Shown: positions 51,032 through 60,000 of the stretch, in pieces | How positions within the stretch are numbered: position 1 is the first letter of the stretch | Layout: each line of letters opens with the position of its first letter | DNA from: Sphingomonas cavernae | GTDB taxonomy: Bacteria; Pseudomonadota; Alphaproteobacteria; Sphingomonadales; Sphingomonadaceae | Length of the DNA: 64,000 nucleotides | NCBI RefSeq assembly: GCF_003590775.1 | Contig: NZ_QYUM01000001.1 | Coordinates: 1-64,000 of the forward strand | Reading direction: 5' to 3' | Notes under the pieces: generated by a model | Database searches by the model: none | The model's input: only the letters and a program-made list of their open reading frames with translations | Told to the model about the DNA's origin: nothing | Program-made: the position numbers and the translations under genes

Positions 51032-51986
51032 TCGGCGGCGCGACCGCGGCGTGCGCCATCTGGCGGACGATCGACAGGAAATAGTCGGTGGCGGGCGCAC
51101 GGTCGTTGCTCGCGCGCAGCGTTACGCCGATCGCGCCGAAGCTGAGCGCGAAATCGACGGGAAGCTGCACGAGCCCGGCCTGCGCTTCCGCCACCTGGCT
51201 GGGAAGCGCCGCGACCAGATTGGTATGGCGCAGCACCGCATAGTTGGTCGCGATCGAAACCGATTCTATCGCGCGCATCGGGGGTTCCAGCCCCGCCTTG
51301 TTGAAGCATTCGTCGAGGTCGCGACGCAGCGCACTGTGCGGCGGCGGCGCGATCCATTCCTCGCGCTGGAGATCGGCAAGCGTGACCACGGGCAAATCGC
51401 ACAGCGGGTGCCCCTCGCGCACCACGATCGAGGCGGGATCGTTGTAGAGTATCTCGCGCACCAGATCCTCATGCTCGCGATATTCGGGAAGCCGCCCGAC
51501 GACGATGTCGAGATCGCCGACGCGCAGCATCCCCATCAGCATGTCGTTCATGCCCTCGAGCACCGAAATCTTGATGCCCGCGCGCTGCGCGCGCATCGCG
51601 ACGATCGCGCCGGGGAGGAACGGCGGAACAGCCGACAGCAGCGTGCCAACCGCGACCTTGCCGATCGCACCGCGGTTCAACGAGAACAGCTCCTCGCTGG
51701 CATGACGCACCTGTGCGAGGATCAGCTTGGCGTGGCGGACGACGACATCGCCATAGAGCGTCGTCTTCACTCCCCTAGGCGAGCGTTCGAAGAGTTCCAT
51801 GTCGAGCACGCCTTCGAGGTCGCGGATCATCTTGGTGGCGGCGGGCTGCGCGACGTTGAGCGCATTGGCCGCGCGCAAAATGCTGCCATGTTCGGCTACT
51901 GCGATCAGCAGCTTCAACTGACGAAGCTTGAGCTTGGCGAGAAAGCGGTTCTCGATCGATTTGAGCCGCTGTTCGGCGTGCGCCAT
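51024..51986 (-). CDS. LysR-family transcriptional regulator, second paralogue
   Basis: A 320-residue LysR protein strongly similar along its whole length to the one at 28185-29153: shared LAKLKLRQLKLLIAV, NVAQPAATKMIRDLE, VGTLLSA, VGRLPE and RAIESVSI stretches. Winged helix about 20-75, effector domain after 100. It is transcribed away from the second TonB receptor gene across a 453-bp region rich in dyads, and probably controls the uptake genes. Confidence 0.91.
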   Translation of the reverse strand: MAHAEQRLKSIENRFLAKLKLRQLKLLIAVAEHGSILRAANALNVAQPAATKMIRDLEGVLDMELFERSPRGVKTTLYGDVVVRHAKLILAQVRHASEELFSLNRGAIGKVAVGTLLSAVPPFLPGAIVAMRAQRAGIKISVLEGMNDMLMGMLRVGDLDIVVGRLPEYREHEDLVREILYNDPASIVVREGHPLCDLPVVTLADLQREEWIAPPPHSALRRDLDECFNKAGLEPPMRAIESVSIATNYAVLRHTNLVAALPSQVAEAQAGLVQLPVDFALSFGAIGVTLRASNDRAPATDYFLSIVRQMAHAAVAPPIR

Positions 51987-52439
51987 GACGTCCCCTCACC
52001 CTGTTCGCCGTGTCCACACGGTCGGTTTGCGCCTCGCGGGCATGCGCCTTGCGGGGCAGGATCCATGTCCGGTGCTGCAGCGTGCTGGTGGCAGTGTCGA
52101 AATCGGGCGCTGTCGATGCGGCTATAATGCAGTCCGTCAATGGGATAGTGATTTCGACATATCACCATCCCGTTATGTGACAGTATAATGTCTTTGTGTT
52201 TCGCTATAACGGTTCGGTTGTCACAGCACGATCTTGCGACTTGGCTGCGCCCGACCTTCCGATATGTCATTATCATATAGGTCGGCGTAACATTGCTATT
52301 ATTCACTTATGGCGACGCTCCATAGGCTCCCTCTTGGTCTTGAAGCCGAGGGCGGCGTGAAAAGACGCCCGATGCCCCCGACAGAGCGGCGCAGGGGCGT
52401 TCCACCAGCGGCAAGGCGCGACATGGAAGGGGCAAGCTG
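51987..52439. promoter_or_regulatory. divergent control region, LysR / TonB receptor copy 2
   Basis: 453 bp without a gene. Inverted repeats are concentrated in 52140-52290. ccgttat (52170-52176) faces ataacgg (52206-52212). acata/tatgt arms lie near 52157-52178. The nested dyad cgacct-atatg-catat-aggtcg spans 52252-52284. The last sits about 25 bp before the atggcgac..ccataggctc words shared with the first receptor leader. Candidate LysR operators and promoters; inferred from position. Confidence 0.5.
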
Positions 52440-54749
52440 GTGAAAAGAACAGGCAAGATGAAGGTGGCACTGATGATCGGCGCGGCGGCGGTGCTGGCGT
52501 TGCCTGCAACGGGTTTGGCGCAGGATGCGGCGTCGGTGGCTGAGGCTGAGGCGGTTGGTGTTGGGGACATCATCGTGACGGCGCGCAAGCGCGAGGAGAG
52601 CCTGCAGACGACGCCGCTGTCGGTGTCGGCGTTCAGCGGCGACGCGCTCGACAAGGCGGGGATCGAGGAGTTTTCGGAGATCGCAAGCCGCGTGCCCGGC
52701 TTCACCTTCAACCCCGACAACGTGTCCGAGCCCAATATCTTCCTGCGCGGGATCGGGACCGATATCGAGAGCGCGGCGTCGAGCGCTGCGATCGGCTTCT
52801 TTCTGAACGACGTCTACCTGCCGCGCGCGCAGGGCACCGCGATCGAGCTGTTCGACCTCGAGCGCGTCGAGATCGTCCGCGGGCCGCAGGGCACGCTCTA
52901 TGGCAAGAATGTCGTGGGCGGCGCGATCAACTTCATCACGCGCAAGCCGACCGACGAGTTCCGCGCGGGCATGGAGGCAGGGATCGGCAATTACGCCGCG
53001 TTCGACGTCAAGGCCAATGTCGCGGGCGGCATCGCAGACGGGCTGTCGGGCAGCATCGCCGCGACCGCGCGCCGGCGCGACGGCTTTGCCTTCAACACCT
53101 TCACGGGCAACGACATGGAAGACCTGTCGGCGTTCGGGGTGCTGGGGCAATTGCGCTACCAGCCCAGTGACAGCCTCGACATCCTGCTCACGGGCGATCT
53201 GACGCGCCGCCGCGCGCAGGGCAAATGGGTCGATATCCTCATCCCGTCGGATCACAACATCCCCTTCGTGAACCCCGACCGGCGGCGCGGACCCAATAAT
53301 ATCGACGGCAAGCAGGATGCCGATCTGGGCGGCGTCCATCTGACCGCCGACTGGGACACGGGGTCGGGCACGCTGACCTCGATCACCGCCTATCGCGAGG
53401 GCAGCTTCGTCGCGGTCAACAACGACGCGGGCAGCTTCATCGATTTCACCAGGCTGGTCTACGGCCCCGATGGCCGGATCGATTTCGGCGCGATCGACCG
53501 CGATGCCTTCAACGACGACTATTTCGTCAACAACAAGGACGAGAAGGTCGAGAGCTTCTCGCAGGAACTGCGCTTCAACTCGGATTTCGACGGGCCGTTC
53601 AACTTTCTTGCCGGGCTCTACTACCAGCATGAGAAGGTGAAGCGCGTCGAGAACTCGGACTATATCTTCGTCGAGTTTTTCGCGCAGGGCGAGGAGATTG
53701 GCGAGACCCGGCTGAAGTCGGACACCTGGGCGGCGTTCGTGGAAGGGACGTACGACTTCACCGAGACGCTGGGGCTGACCGCGGGTATCCGCTACACCCG
53801 GGACAACAAGCGCTTTGCGGTCTACCGCGAGACGATCGGCGACTTTCTCGGCGCCGAGTTCGAGGACGAGAACGGCAATTTCACGCGCAGCTTTACGGCC
53901 TCGGACAAGCAGAGCTGGGATGCGTGGACGCCGAGCGTCAACCTGCACTGGCAGCCGGCCGAGGACGTCTATCTCTACGCCTTGGTCTCCAAGGGCTACA
54001 AGTCGGGCGGCTGGAACGGCGAGAACGCGACCAATCCCGGCGAGGCGCGGGTTTCCTACGATCCCGAATATGCGTGGAACTACGAGATCGGCGCCAAGAC
54101 GATGTGGCTCGACAACCGGCTGCGGCTCAACCTCACGGGCTTCTGGACCGAGTATAAGGATCTCCAGACGCAGCAGTTCGTGATCTTCGATCCCAACCTG
54201 CCCGCCGACAATGTCATCGCCAATGCGGGCAAGGCGCGCGTCAAGGGCATCGAGCTCGAGACGCAGATGGTTCCCGTCGACGGGCTGACGCTGTTCGCCA
54301 ACTACACCTATATGGACGCGAAGATCACGGGCGACCTGATCAGCACCGCGCTGCAATTTGATACGAGCTGCTTCTGCTCGGTGCCCGTGCCGACCAATTT
54401 GAAGGGCAATGTGCTGCGCCGCAGCCCCGAGAATTCCTTCAGCATCGGCGGCGACCTGACCGTGCCGATCACCGACCGTTTCGAGGGGTTCGTGCGCGCC
54501 GACTATAGCTGGACCGACGGCTTCTTCTTCGACAACGAGAACAGCGATCGTACCGCGCAGGATTCGGTGGGCGTGCTCAACGGCTCGCTCGGGCTCCAGA
54601 CCGAAGACGGCAAATGGACCTTCACGCTCTGGGCCAAGAACCTCACCAACGAACTCTATGAAAGCGGCAAGTCCGACGTCATCGGATCCGTCCTCGTCTC
54701 CTACGCTCCGCCGCGCACCTACGGCGCGTCGCTCAAATGGAAATACTGA
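52440..54749 (+). CDS. TonB-dependent outer-membrane receptor, copy 2
   Basis: A 769-residue receptor identical from residue ~18 onward to copy 1 (42212-44596); only the leader and first part of the signal peptide differ (MKRTGKMKVALMIGAAAV here). TonB-box-like segment, plug and barrel are the same. GTG 52440 behind gaagggg is used as start; ATG 52458 is an alternative. Different upstream regions suggest that the same receptor is expressed under two controls. Confidence 0.93.
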   Translation: MKRTGKMKVALMIGAAAVLALPATGLAQDAASVAEAEAVGVGDIIVTARKREESLQTTPLSVSAFSGDALDKAGIEEFSEIASRVPGFTFNPDNVSEPNIFLRGIGTDIESAASSAAIGFFLNDVYLPRAQGTAIELFDLERVEIVRGPQGTLYGKNVVGGAINFITRKPTDEFRAGMEAGIGNYAAFDVKANVAGGIADGLSGSIAATARRRDGFAFNTFTGNDMEDLSAFGVLGQLRYQPSDSLDILLTGDLTRRRAQGKWVDILIPSDHNIPFVNPDRRRGPNNIDGKQDADLGGVHLTADWDTGSGTLTSITAYREGSFVAVNNDAGSFIDFTRLVYGPDGRIDFGAIDRDAFNDDYFVNNKDEKVESFSQELRFNSDFDGPFNFLAGLYYQHEKVKRVENSDYIFVEFFAQGEEIGETRLKSDTWAAFVEGTYDFTETLGLTAGIRYTRDNKRFAVYRETIGDFLGAEFEDENGNFTRSFTASDKQSWDAWTPSVNLHWQPAEDVYLYALVSKGYKSGGWNGENATNPGEARVSYDPEYAWNYEIGAKTMWLDNRLRLNLTGFWTEYKDLQTQQFVIFDPNLPADNVIANAGKARVKGIELETQMVPVDGLTLFANYTYMDAKITGDLISTALQFDTSCFCSVPVPTNLKGNVLRRSPENSFSIGGDLTVPITDRFEGFVRADYSWTDGFFFDNENSDRTAQDSVGVLNGSLGLQTEDGKWTFTLWAKNLTNELYESGKSDVIGSVLVSYAPPRTYGASLKWKY
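52492..54749 (+). repeat. long direct repeat, copy 2 (TonB receptor gene body)
   Basis: Second copy of the 2,258-bp repeat described at 42339-44596, same orientation, one silent base different (G at 54728). Recombination between the copies would delete or circularise the 10.15 kb between them. Confidence 0.92.
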
Positions 54750-54865
54750 ACCGCAATAACTGTGGAGCGGCGGGTGCCACTACTTCTGAAGGGGCATTCG
54801 CCGGCCTGCATTTTTTGAGCAAGTGCTCCATGAACGAGGCAATTTTTCGCGCCTAACTCGAAGCT

Positions 54866-55020
54866 ATGGCCAGCGGCGATCTTGATGCGGTGCTCGACCG
54901 CTTTGAGATCGCCGCGGTCATTTCTGTCGCCAGTATATAGCGAAGTGGCGGTCGGGCCGTTCTACGAAAAACTAATTACCGACCCGTTTTCGTTGCGAAC
55001 GTCGCGGGGAAGTTCTTCCG
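54866..55020 (+). pseudogene. possible decayed SnoaL/NTF2-like gene fragment
   Basis: From ATG 54866 one frame reads MASGDLDAVLDRFEIAAVIS, a typical start of a SnoaL-like fold, then meets a stop. Another frame continues with SEVAVGPFYEKLITDPFS, which fits the next part of that fold. No intact protein can be made. Weak call based on wording alone. Confidence 0.3.
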
Positions 55021-55032
55021 GTCATGAGCAAA

Positions 55033-55052
55033 GGGCCGCTTTCGAGCGGCCC
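55033..55052. terminator. strong UUCG-loop hairpin
   Basis: gggccgct (55033-55040), loop ttcg, agcggccc (55045-55052): a perfect 8-bp GC-rich stem with the very stable UUCG tetraloop, followed by aaatt on the plus side. It could end transcripts from the receptor gene side, although the T-run is poor. Confidence 0.55.
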
Positions 55053-55282
55053 AAATTGTCCGTGAATAACCGACTTGCCGGGTTTGCCGTTCTCGAAGTT
55101 GAGCCACAATGACAGAAGAGCGCCAGGTTGGTGCGCGGTGAAGTGCAGCAGAGTGGGTCTCGGTAGTGCAACTTCACACCGAGGTCACCGCGGAACCAAT
55201 GCCCCAAGGACACACGACCAAGGCTCCTCCGCGAAATGCTCATATTTCTACAATCGCGGGAACGTTACACCGTCCAGTGCAC
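55053..55282. other. intergenic stretch, no gene recognised
   Basis: About 230 bp between the hairpin and the right direct repeat. Short reading frames on both strands have no recognisable product. Looks like residual or scrambled sequence next to the repeat. Confidence 0.4.
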
Positions 55283-55437
55283 GCTCCCGCAACCAACACA
55301 ACACACAGCCCAAGGCAACACGCCAAGGGGCTTTTTTATTGCCTCAAACACTGCGGTCGGGGGGTGATTATCGACCGCGGTCTGATGATTCAGCCGACGC
55401 GCCTGGCGTCGCCCGGCCCGAAAAATTGCGCTTCTTC
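55283..55437 (+). repeat. direct repeat, right copy (tRNA-fMet 3' end plus downstream)
   Basis: Begins with gctcccgcaacca, the last 13 nt of tRNA-fMet, and continues about 92% identical to 4370-4525 into the 3' end of the intact TetR gene (stop codon at 55390-55392). The 5' part of the tRNA is absent here. The 71-bp core 55314-55384 is identical to 4402-4472, including the gcggtcg/cgaccgc dyad. Confidence 0.8.
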
Positions 55438-56082
55438 GCGGCCGTAATGCTGCATGACGAAAGCGCGCACCCTCCGTTCGCCATGCTCGTCGAGCGCGCG
55501 GCTCGCATCGGCTTCCTGGAATATGCTCAGCGACATGGCGGCCGCGTCGAGCGTCCACAGCAACTGATAGCTCGCCCGCCGCGGATCGTGATCAAAAAGG
55601 CCCGCGCGACGCGCGATGCTGAAATACCGCTCGAGCGCGCTCCGCATCGGCGTCTGGATCTCGCGGTCATAGGCCGCGGCGAGCCAGGGATGGCTGCGGC
55701 CATCGCGCACGATGGACAGCATCAATTCGATCTGGCGCGGGTCGGTAAACAACTGGATCGCCCGTCTGGCGAAGATGGTGAGCGCAGCGACGGGCGGAAT
55801 GTCGACAGGCACCTCATTGGGCGCCAGCGGCGCGATCGCCGCGAGAAGGCGCTTGCGTGATATTCTGAACAGCTCACCGGTGCTGCCGAAGTGATTGTAG
55901 ACCGTGCGTCTGACGATCCCGGCCTCCTGCGCGACGAGTTCCATCGACAGCGTCTCGGCGCCACGCTCGCACAGCAGGCGATCGACAACGTCGAGGATGA
56001 TCGCGCGCGCCTGACCACGACCGCGGGCGGTCGCCTTGCCGGTCTGCGAAGACAGGGAATGCGGTAGCACATGCACAGTCAT
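55390..56082 (-). CDS. TetR-family transcriptional regulator
   Basis: A 230-residue regulator with an N-terminal TetR helix-turn-helix (about 25-72: AIILDVVDRLLCERGAETLSMELVA, then VRRTVYNHFGSTGELF) and a TetR_C-type ligand domain. ATG 56082 is chosen because the frame upstream of it has no family similarity. Its 3' end lies inside the direct repeat and is duplicated as a remnant near tRNA-fMet. Target genes are not evident. Confidence 0.88.
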   Translation of the reverse strand: MTVHVLPHSLSSQTGKATARGRGQARAIILDVVDRLLCERGAETLSMELVAQEAGIVRRTVYNHFGSTGELFRISRKRLLAAIAPLAPNEVPVDIPPVAALTIFARRAIQLFTDPRQIELMLSIVRDGRSHPWLAAAYDREIQTPMRSALERYFSIARRAGLFDHDPRRASYQLLWTLDAAAMSLSIFQEADASRALDEHGERRVRAFVMQHYGREEAQFFGPGDARRVG

Positions 56083-56203
56083 TGTCGGATCCTCAACGCA
56101 CCTGAATTTCGCTCGCGCTGCCATGCGCGCTGCTCTGCGCCATGTTCCGTGCGACCAAGTACGACGCTGGTGCTGCAAATATGGATCCCGGCGATGCGCG
56201 CCT

Positions 56204-56704
56204 TTACGGCATTGTTTCCGTGCGACTTTCGTCAAGGACGCGTTGGCTGATCGGACGCGCAAGGAGCGCGGATTCGAGCTTCGTCAGCCCCGTCAGCATG
56301 TCGAGATCGATTTCGTCAAAGACCTCGGACATGGCGCGCTCGATATCGTCGTTGCATGCCTCGAGGCTTGCTGCCTGGGCGTGCCCGCTGCTGGTCAGCG
56401 CCACGATGCTTCGGCGCATATCCCTTGGGTCGCTTGAGGTCGTGGCGAGCCCCGCCTCGACGAGTTGTCCCGTCATGCGGACGATGAGCGGATGAGACAG
56501 CCTCAGTCGCTGCGCGATTTCGGTGATACCCATCGGGCCCTCGCGGTGCAGCAGCAGCACTGTCGAAGCCCCGCGACCGGGGATCGCCAATCCACGCTGG
56601 CGGAGCAGGGCGCCGATATCGTCGACCAGAGCCTCCGAGGCGCGCTTGAAGCGGTGCGCCAGAAACGCGGCTCCCATCTGCTCGATGAAATCCCTGTCGT
56701 CCAT
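56204..56704 (-). CDS. MarR-family transcriptional regulator
   Basis: A 166-residue protein with the MarR winged-helix core: GPMGITEIAQRLRLSHPLIVRMTGQLVEAGLATTSSDPRDMRRSIV at about residues 56-101, flanked by dimerisation helices. It lies 121 bp upstream of the TetR gene on the same strand and is divergent from the autotransporter gene, which is a possible target together with its own gene. Confidence 0.87.
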   Translation of the reverse strand: MDDRDFIEQMGAAFLAHRFKRASEALVDDIGALLRQRGLAIPGRGASTVLLLHREGPMGITEIAQRLRLSHPLIVRMTGQLVEAGLATTSSDPRDMRRSIVALTSSGHAQAASLEACNDDIERAMSEVFDEIDLDMLTGLTKLESALLARPISQRVLDESRTETMP

Positions 56705-57038
56705 GCGGAGCGGTTAGTCCTGCGCCGGGTTACGCGTCAAGTTTCGCCGCTATCGCAGGCGTTGCCCTCGCCATGTCGTCGCATGCTGCCCGGGCGCAGA
56801 GAGCCGTCGACGCGTTCAAGGCTTCGTGTTCTCCGCGCGTGGAGAGAACCGCGAAACAGGCGGCAGATTGATCCGCATATTCCCAAAGAAAATCGTCGTT
56901 GTTGCACAGTGATGTGCAGCTAAACGATTAGATAGAAACCAATTTTCTTGCCATTTGGCACCGAATCTTTCGTATCGGCGCCGAGTTCTGTGAATGCGAA
57001 CGCGCCGGAAACCCGCAAAATCTTCATGGGGATTTATC
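56705..57038. promoter_or_regulatory. divergent intergenic region, MarR / autotransporter
   Basis: 334 bp without a recognisable gene; both promoters should be here. It includes an AT-rich part around 56915-56970 (taaacgattagatagaaaccaattttc). The autotransporter ATG at 57039 is preceded by atgggga. Confidence 0.5.
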
Positions 57039-60000
57039 ATGGTGTCTGTTCGTACTGCTCGTGTTTCGCATTCTTTCCGTGCTTCGCGATCCGGCTCCAC
57101 GCGTGCGGCTCTTCTGTTGGGCGTAGGGGGGCTGGCGCTTGCCCTTTCCACCACGCCCGCGCGCGCCGAATGCGCGCCCGAAGGCGGCGTGATCGTGTGC
57201 AGCGGGCTCGACGCCAACGGCTTTGTCTCGACCGTCGACGGGCAAGTCACCACGATCCTCGCGGGCGCGACGGTGCGCAACAATCCCGACACGGGTTCGG
57301 CGATCCGGTATGACGAGAACGGCCGCGTGATCGTGGCGGGCGCGATCGAGGGCGGTGATGGCGATGGCATCGTCGGTGGGCCGGGCAAGTTCGTCACCAT
57401 CTCGGTCGGCCAGGGCGGCGCTATCTCCGGGCAGCGCGGTATCGCGGCGGTCGACGCGTTCGTTCGCTATGCGATCGGCAATGCCGGCACGATCACCGGC
57501 ACCTCCGGGGCGGCGATCGCAATTCCCGACGGATCGAGCGGCCTGCTGACGCAGTTCCGCAACGCAGAGACGGGGCGTGTCGTCGGCGGCGTCGACGGGC
57601 GGTTCGAGCGCATCGAGAACACTGGCGTGATCGATGGGGGCAGCCGGTCGGGCATCGCGAGCACCGGCGCAAGCCGTGACCAGACGATCGTAAATCGGGG
57701 CGGCATCCGCAGTGCTGCAACGACCGGGGCGGCGATCGCCGCGAACGCCGTGATCGACAATAGCGGCACGATCGAGGGTGCCGGTGGCGCGGCAGCGATC
57801 CGCGCGGACGAGCTCGAACTCGTCAACCGCGCGGGCGGTGTCATTCGTGCGGGCGGCACCGCGATCGCGCTTGAAGGCGCGGATTTCAACGAAACCAGCA
57901 TCGAGAATGCCGGGCAGATTGTCGGCAATGTCGTCTCCAGCGGTGCATCGAGCGACCATTTCGTGCAGCGCATCGGCGCGACCGTCGAGGGCGACATCCG
58001 CCTGGGCGCGGGGGACGACGCCTTCTACTATGAGCAAAAAGGCGACCAGATCGCCGGCGGCGTCACGGGCGCGATCGATGGCGGTGATGGCGAAGACATT
58101 TTCGGCGTCCGCGTCACCAGGTCGGGCACCGTCACGCTTGCCGGCGCGCTTCCCACGGGCTTCGAGCGCTATGGTGTCGACCTGTGCGGCTGCAACACCG
58201 ATGTCACCATCGCGGCGGGCAACTACACCGCGGGCCTGACTGTATCGGGCGAAGGCGATGTCACCAATCTCGCCAGTTTCACGACCACCGGCAAGACTCC
58301 GATCATTGATCTCCGTTCCTCGATCGAGGAGGACATCGACCCCGATTTCGGCCTTGTCTTCGTCAACAAGGGCACGATCGACGCCACCGGCACCGAGTTC
58401 GGTTTCGACCTGATCACCAGCATGAATGGAGACGCGCCGCTGCGCCGCTTCGTCAATGACGGCGTGATCAAGGCCAATGGCTTCTACACCCACGCGCTCA
58501 ACCTCATGGCCTTTGGCGGCGCAGACGGCCCGGGCTTCGTCAACAATGGCGAGATCGGCGGGGCCGGCGATTCCGGCTATGGCATCAACCTGACCTCCAC
58601 CAATGCCGAGAACAACGGCAAGATCATCTTCACCGGCGGCGACCAGCACGGCGTCCGCATGACGGGCGGCAGCTTCACCAACAACGCCGGCGCGGTGATC
58701 CAGGCGCAACAGGACGCGCTGACCGTCCAGTTCGGCAGAGTGCGTAACAGCGGCACGATCACGGGCAATGTGGGCGTCGCCGTCATCAGCGGCACGATCA
58801 TCAATGAAGCGGGCGGTGTGATCACGGGCGGCAGGGCCGCTATCGTTCGCGCAACCGGCTTCGGGGCGGGCGTCAATATCGCGAACAAGGGCACGATCAA
58901 CGGCCATGTCGATCTGACTGATCCCGGCTCCGACTTCGACACCTTCTGGGCGGCCGAAGGCAGCAAGCTCAACGGTCAGCTCCGGCTCGGGAACAATGAC
59001 AAGCTGGTTACCGATATCGGCCGCGTCGATCGCACGGGTACGCTGCGTATCGACGACATCGTCACCGGCGGTGTGACCAACGGCTCCAGCAACGAGCTCT
59101 GGCTTCGCGCGGGGAGCACGCAATCGGCCAATCTGATCGATGCGCCGGTCGCCGGCTTCACCCGGCTCGTCTACGAGGCCGGTGGGGAGGATATGGTGCT
59201 GACGCTCGGCGGGCCCGTCGATGCCGCGGGTGCCGTGCAGACGCGCAAGAGCGAGGTGCGCCTGGCGGGTGACGGCAAGATCAATCTGACCGCCGATATA
59301 GACGTTAGCGGCCTGATCCAGCGTGGTGTCGTTGTCGAGCGATATTCGACCCCCAATCGCATGGAGGGCAGTGGCCGGACGCTTGATCTCGTTATTTCGG
59401 GCAAGATCAGGGGAGGGCGCGGCATCGCGGTCGATGCGACCCATGCGAACAGCGTCGAGCTGGCCGCCGGCAAGGGTGAGATTACGATCGATCAGGAATA
59501 CGGCCTCGTCACCGGACCGGGCACGCAAGTGACGATCGGCGAGGGCGCGAAGATCCGCGTGCTGGATGCCAATAATCGCGCAATCGCAATTTCGGCAGGC
59601 GGCAGCACCATCGTGAACCGCGGCGAGATCGTCGAGGAAGGCGATGCCGCGACGGCGACGCGGGGCAACGCAGCGACCGGCGTGGAGATCGGCAGCGGGT
59701 ATTTCGAGAATGCGCAATCGGGGCGGGTCGACATGATCGGCTCCGCCGTGGAATTGCGTGCCTATGCGGTTCTTGAAAATAGCGGCCTGATCCAGAGCCG
59801 TGGTGGTGCGGCGCTCAATGTGGCCGCGGTCGACGCGCGCAACGCATTTGACGACAGCGCCGTCATCAACAATGCGGGTGGCACGATCAGGGCGGCGGGT
59901 GGCACCGCGATCGCTGGCCGTTATGGCGGCGTCTCGGTGCAAAATGCCGGTACGATCGACGGCAATATTCTGCTCAGTCAGGCTTCGGACAGCTTTGCGG

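Noticed and set aside
55022-55243. Minus-strand 73-codon frame next to the right repeat, considered as a transposase remnant
   Set aside because: The wording is not clear enough to name a family and there are no terminal inverted repeats visible; left as unassigned intergenic DNA.
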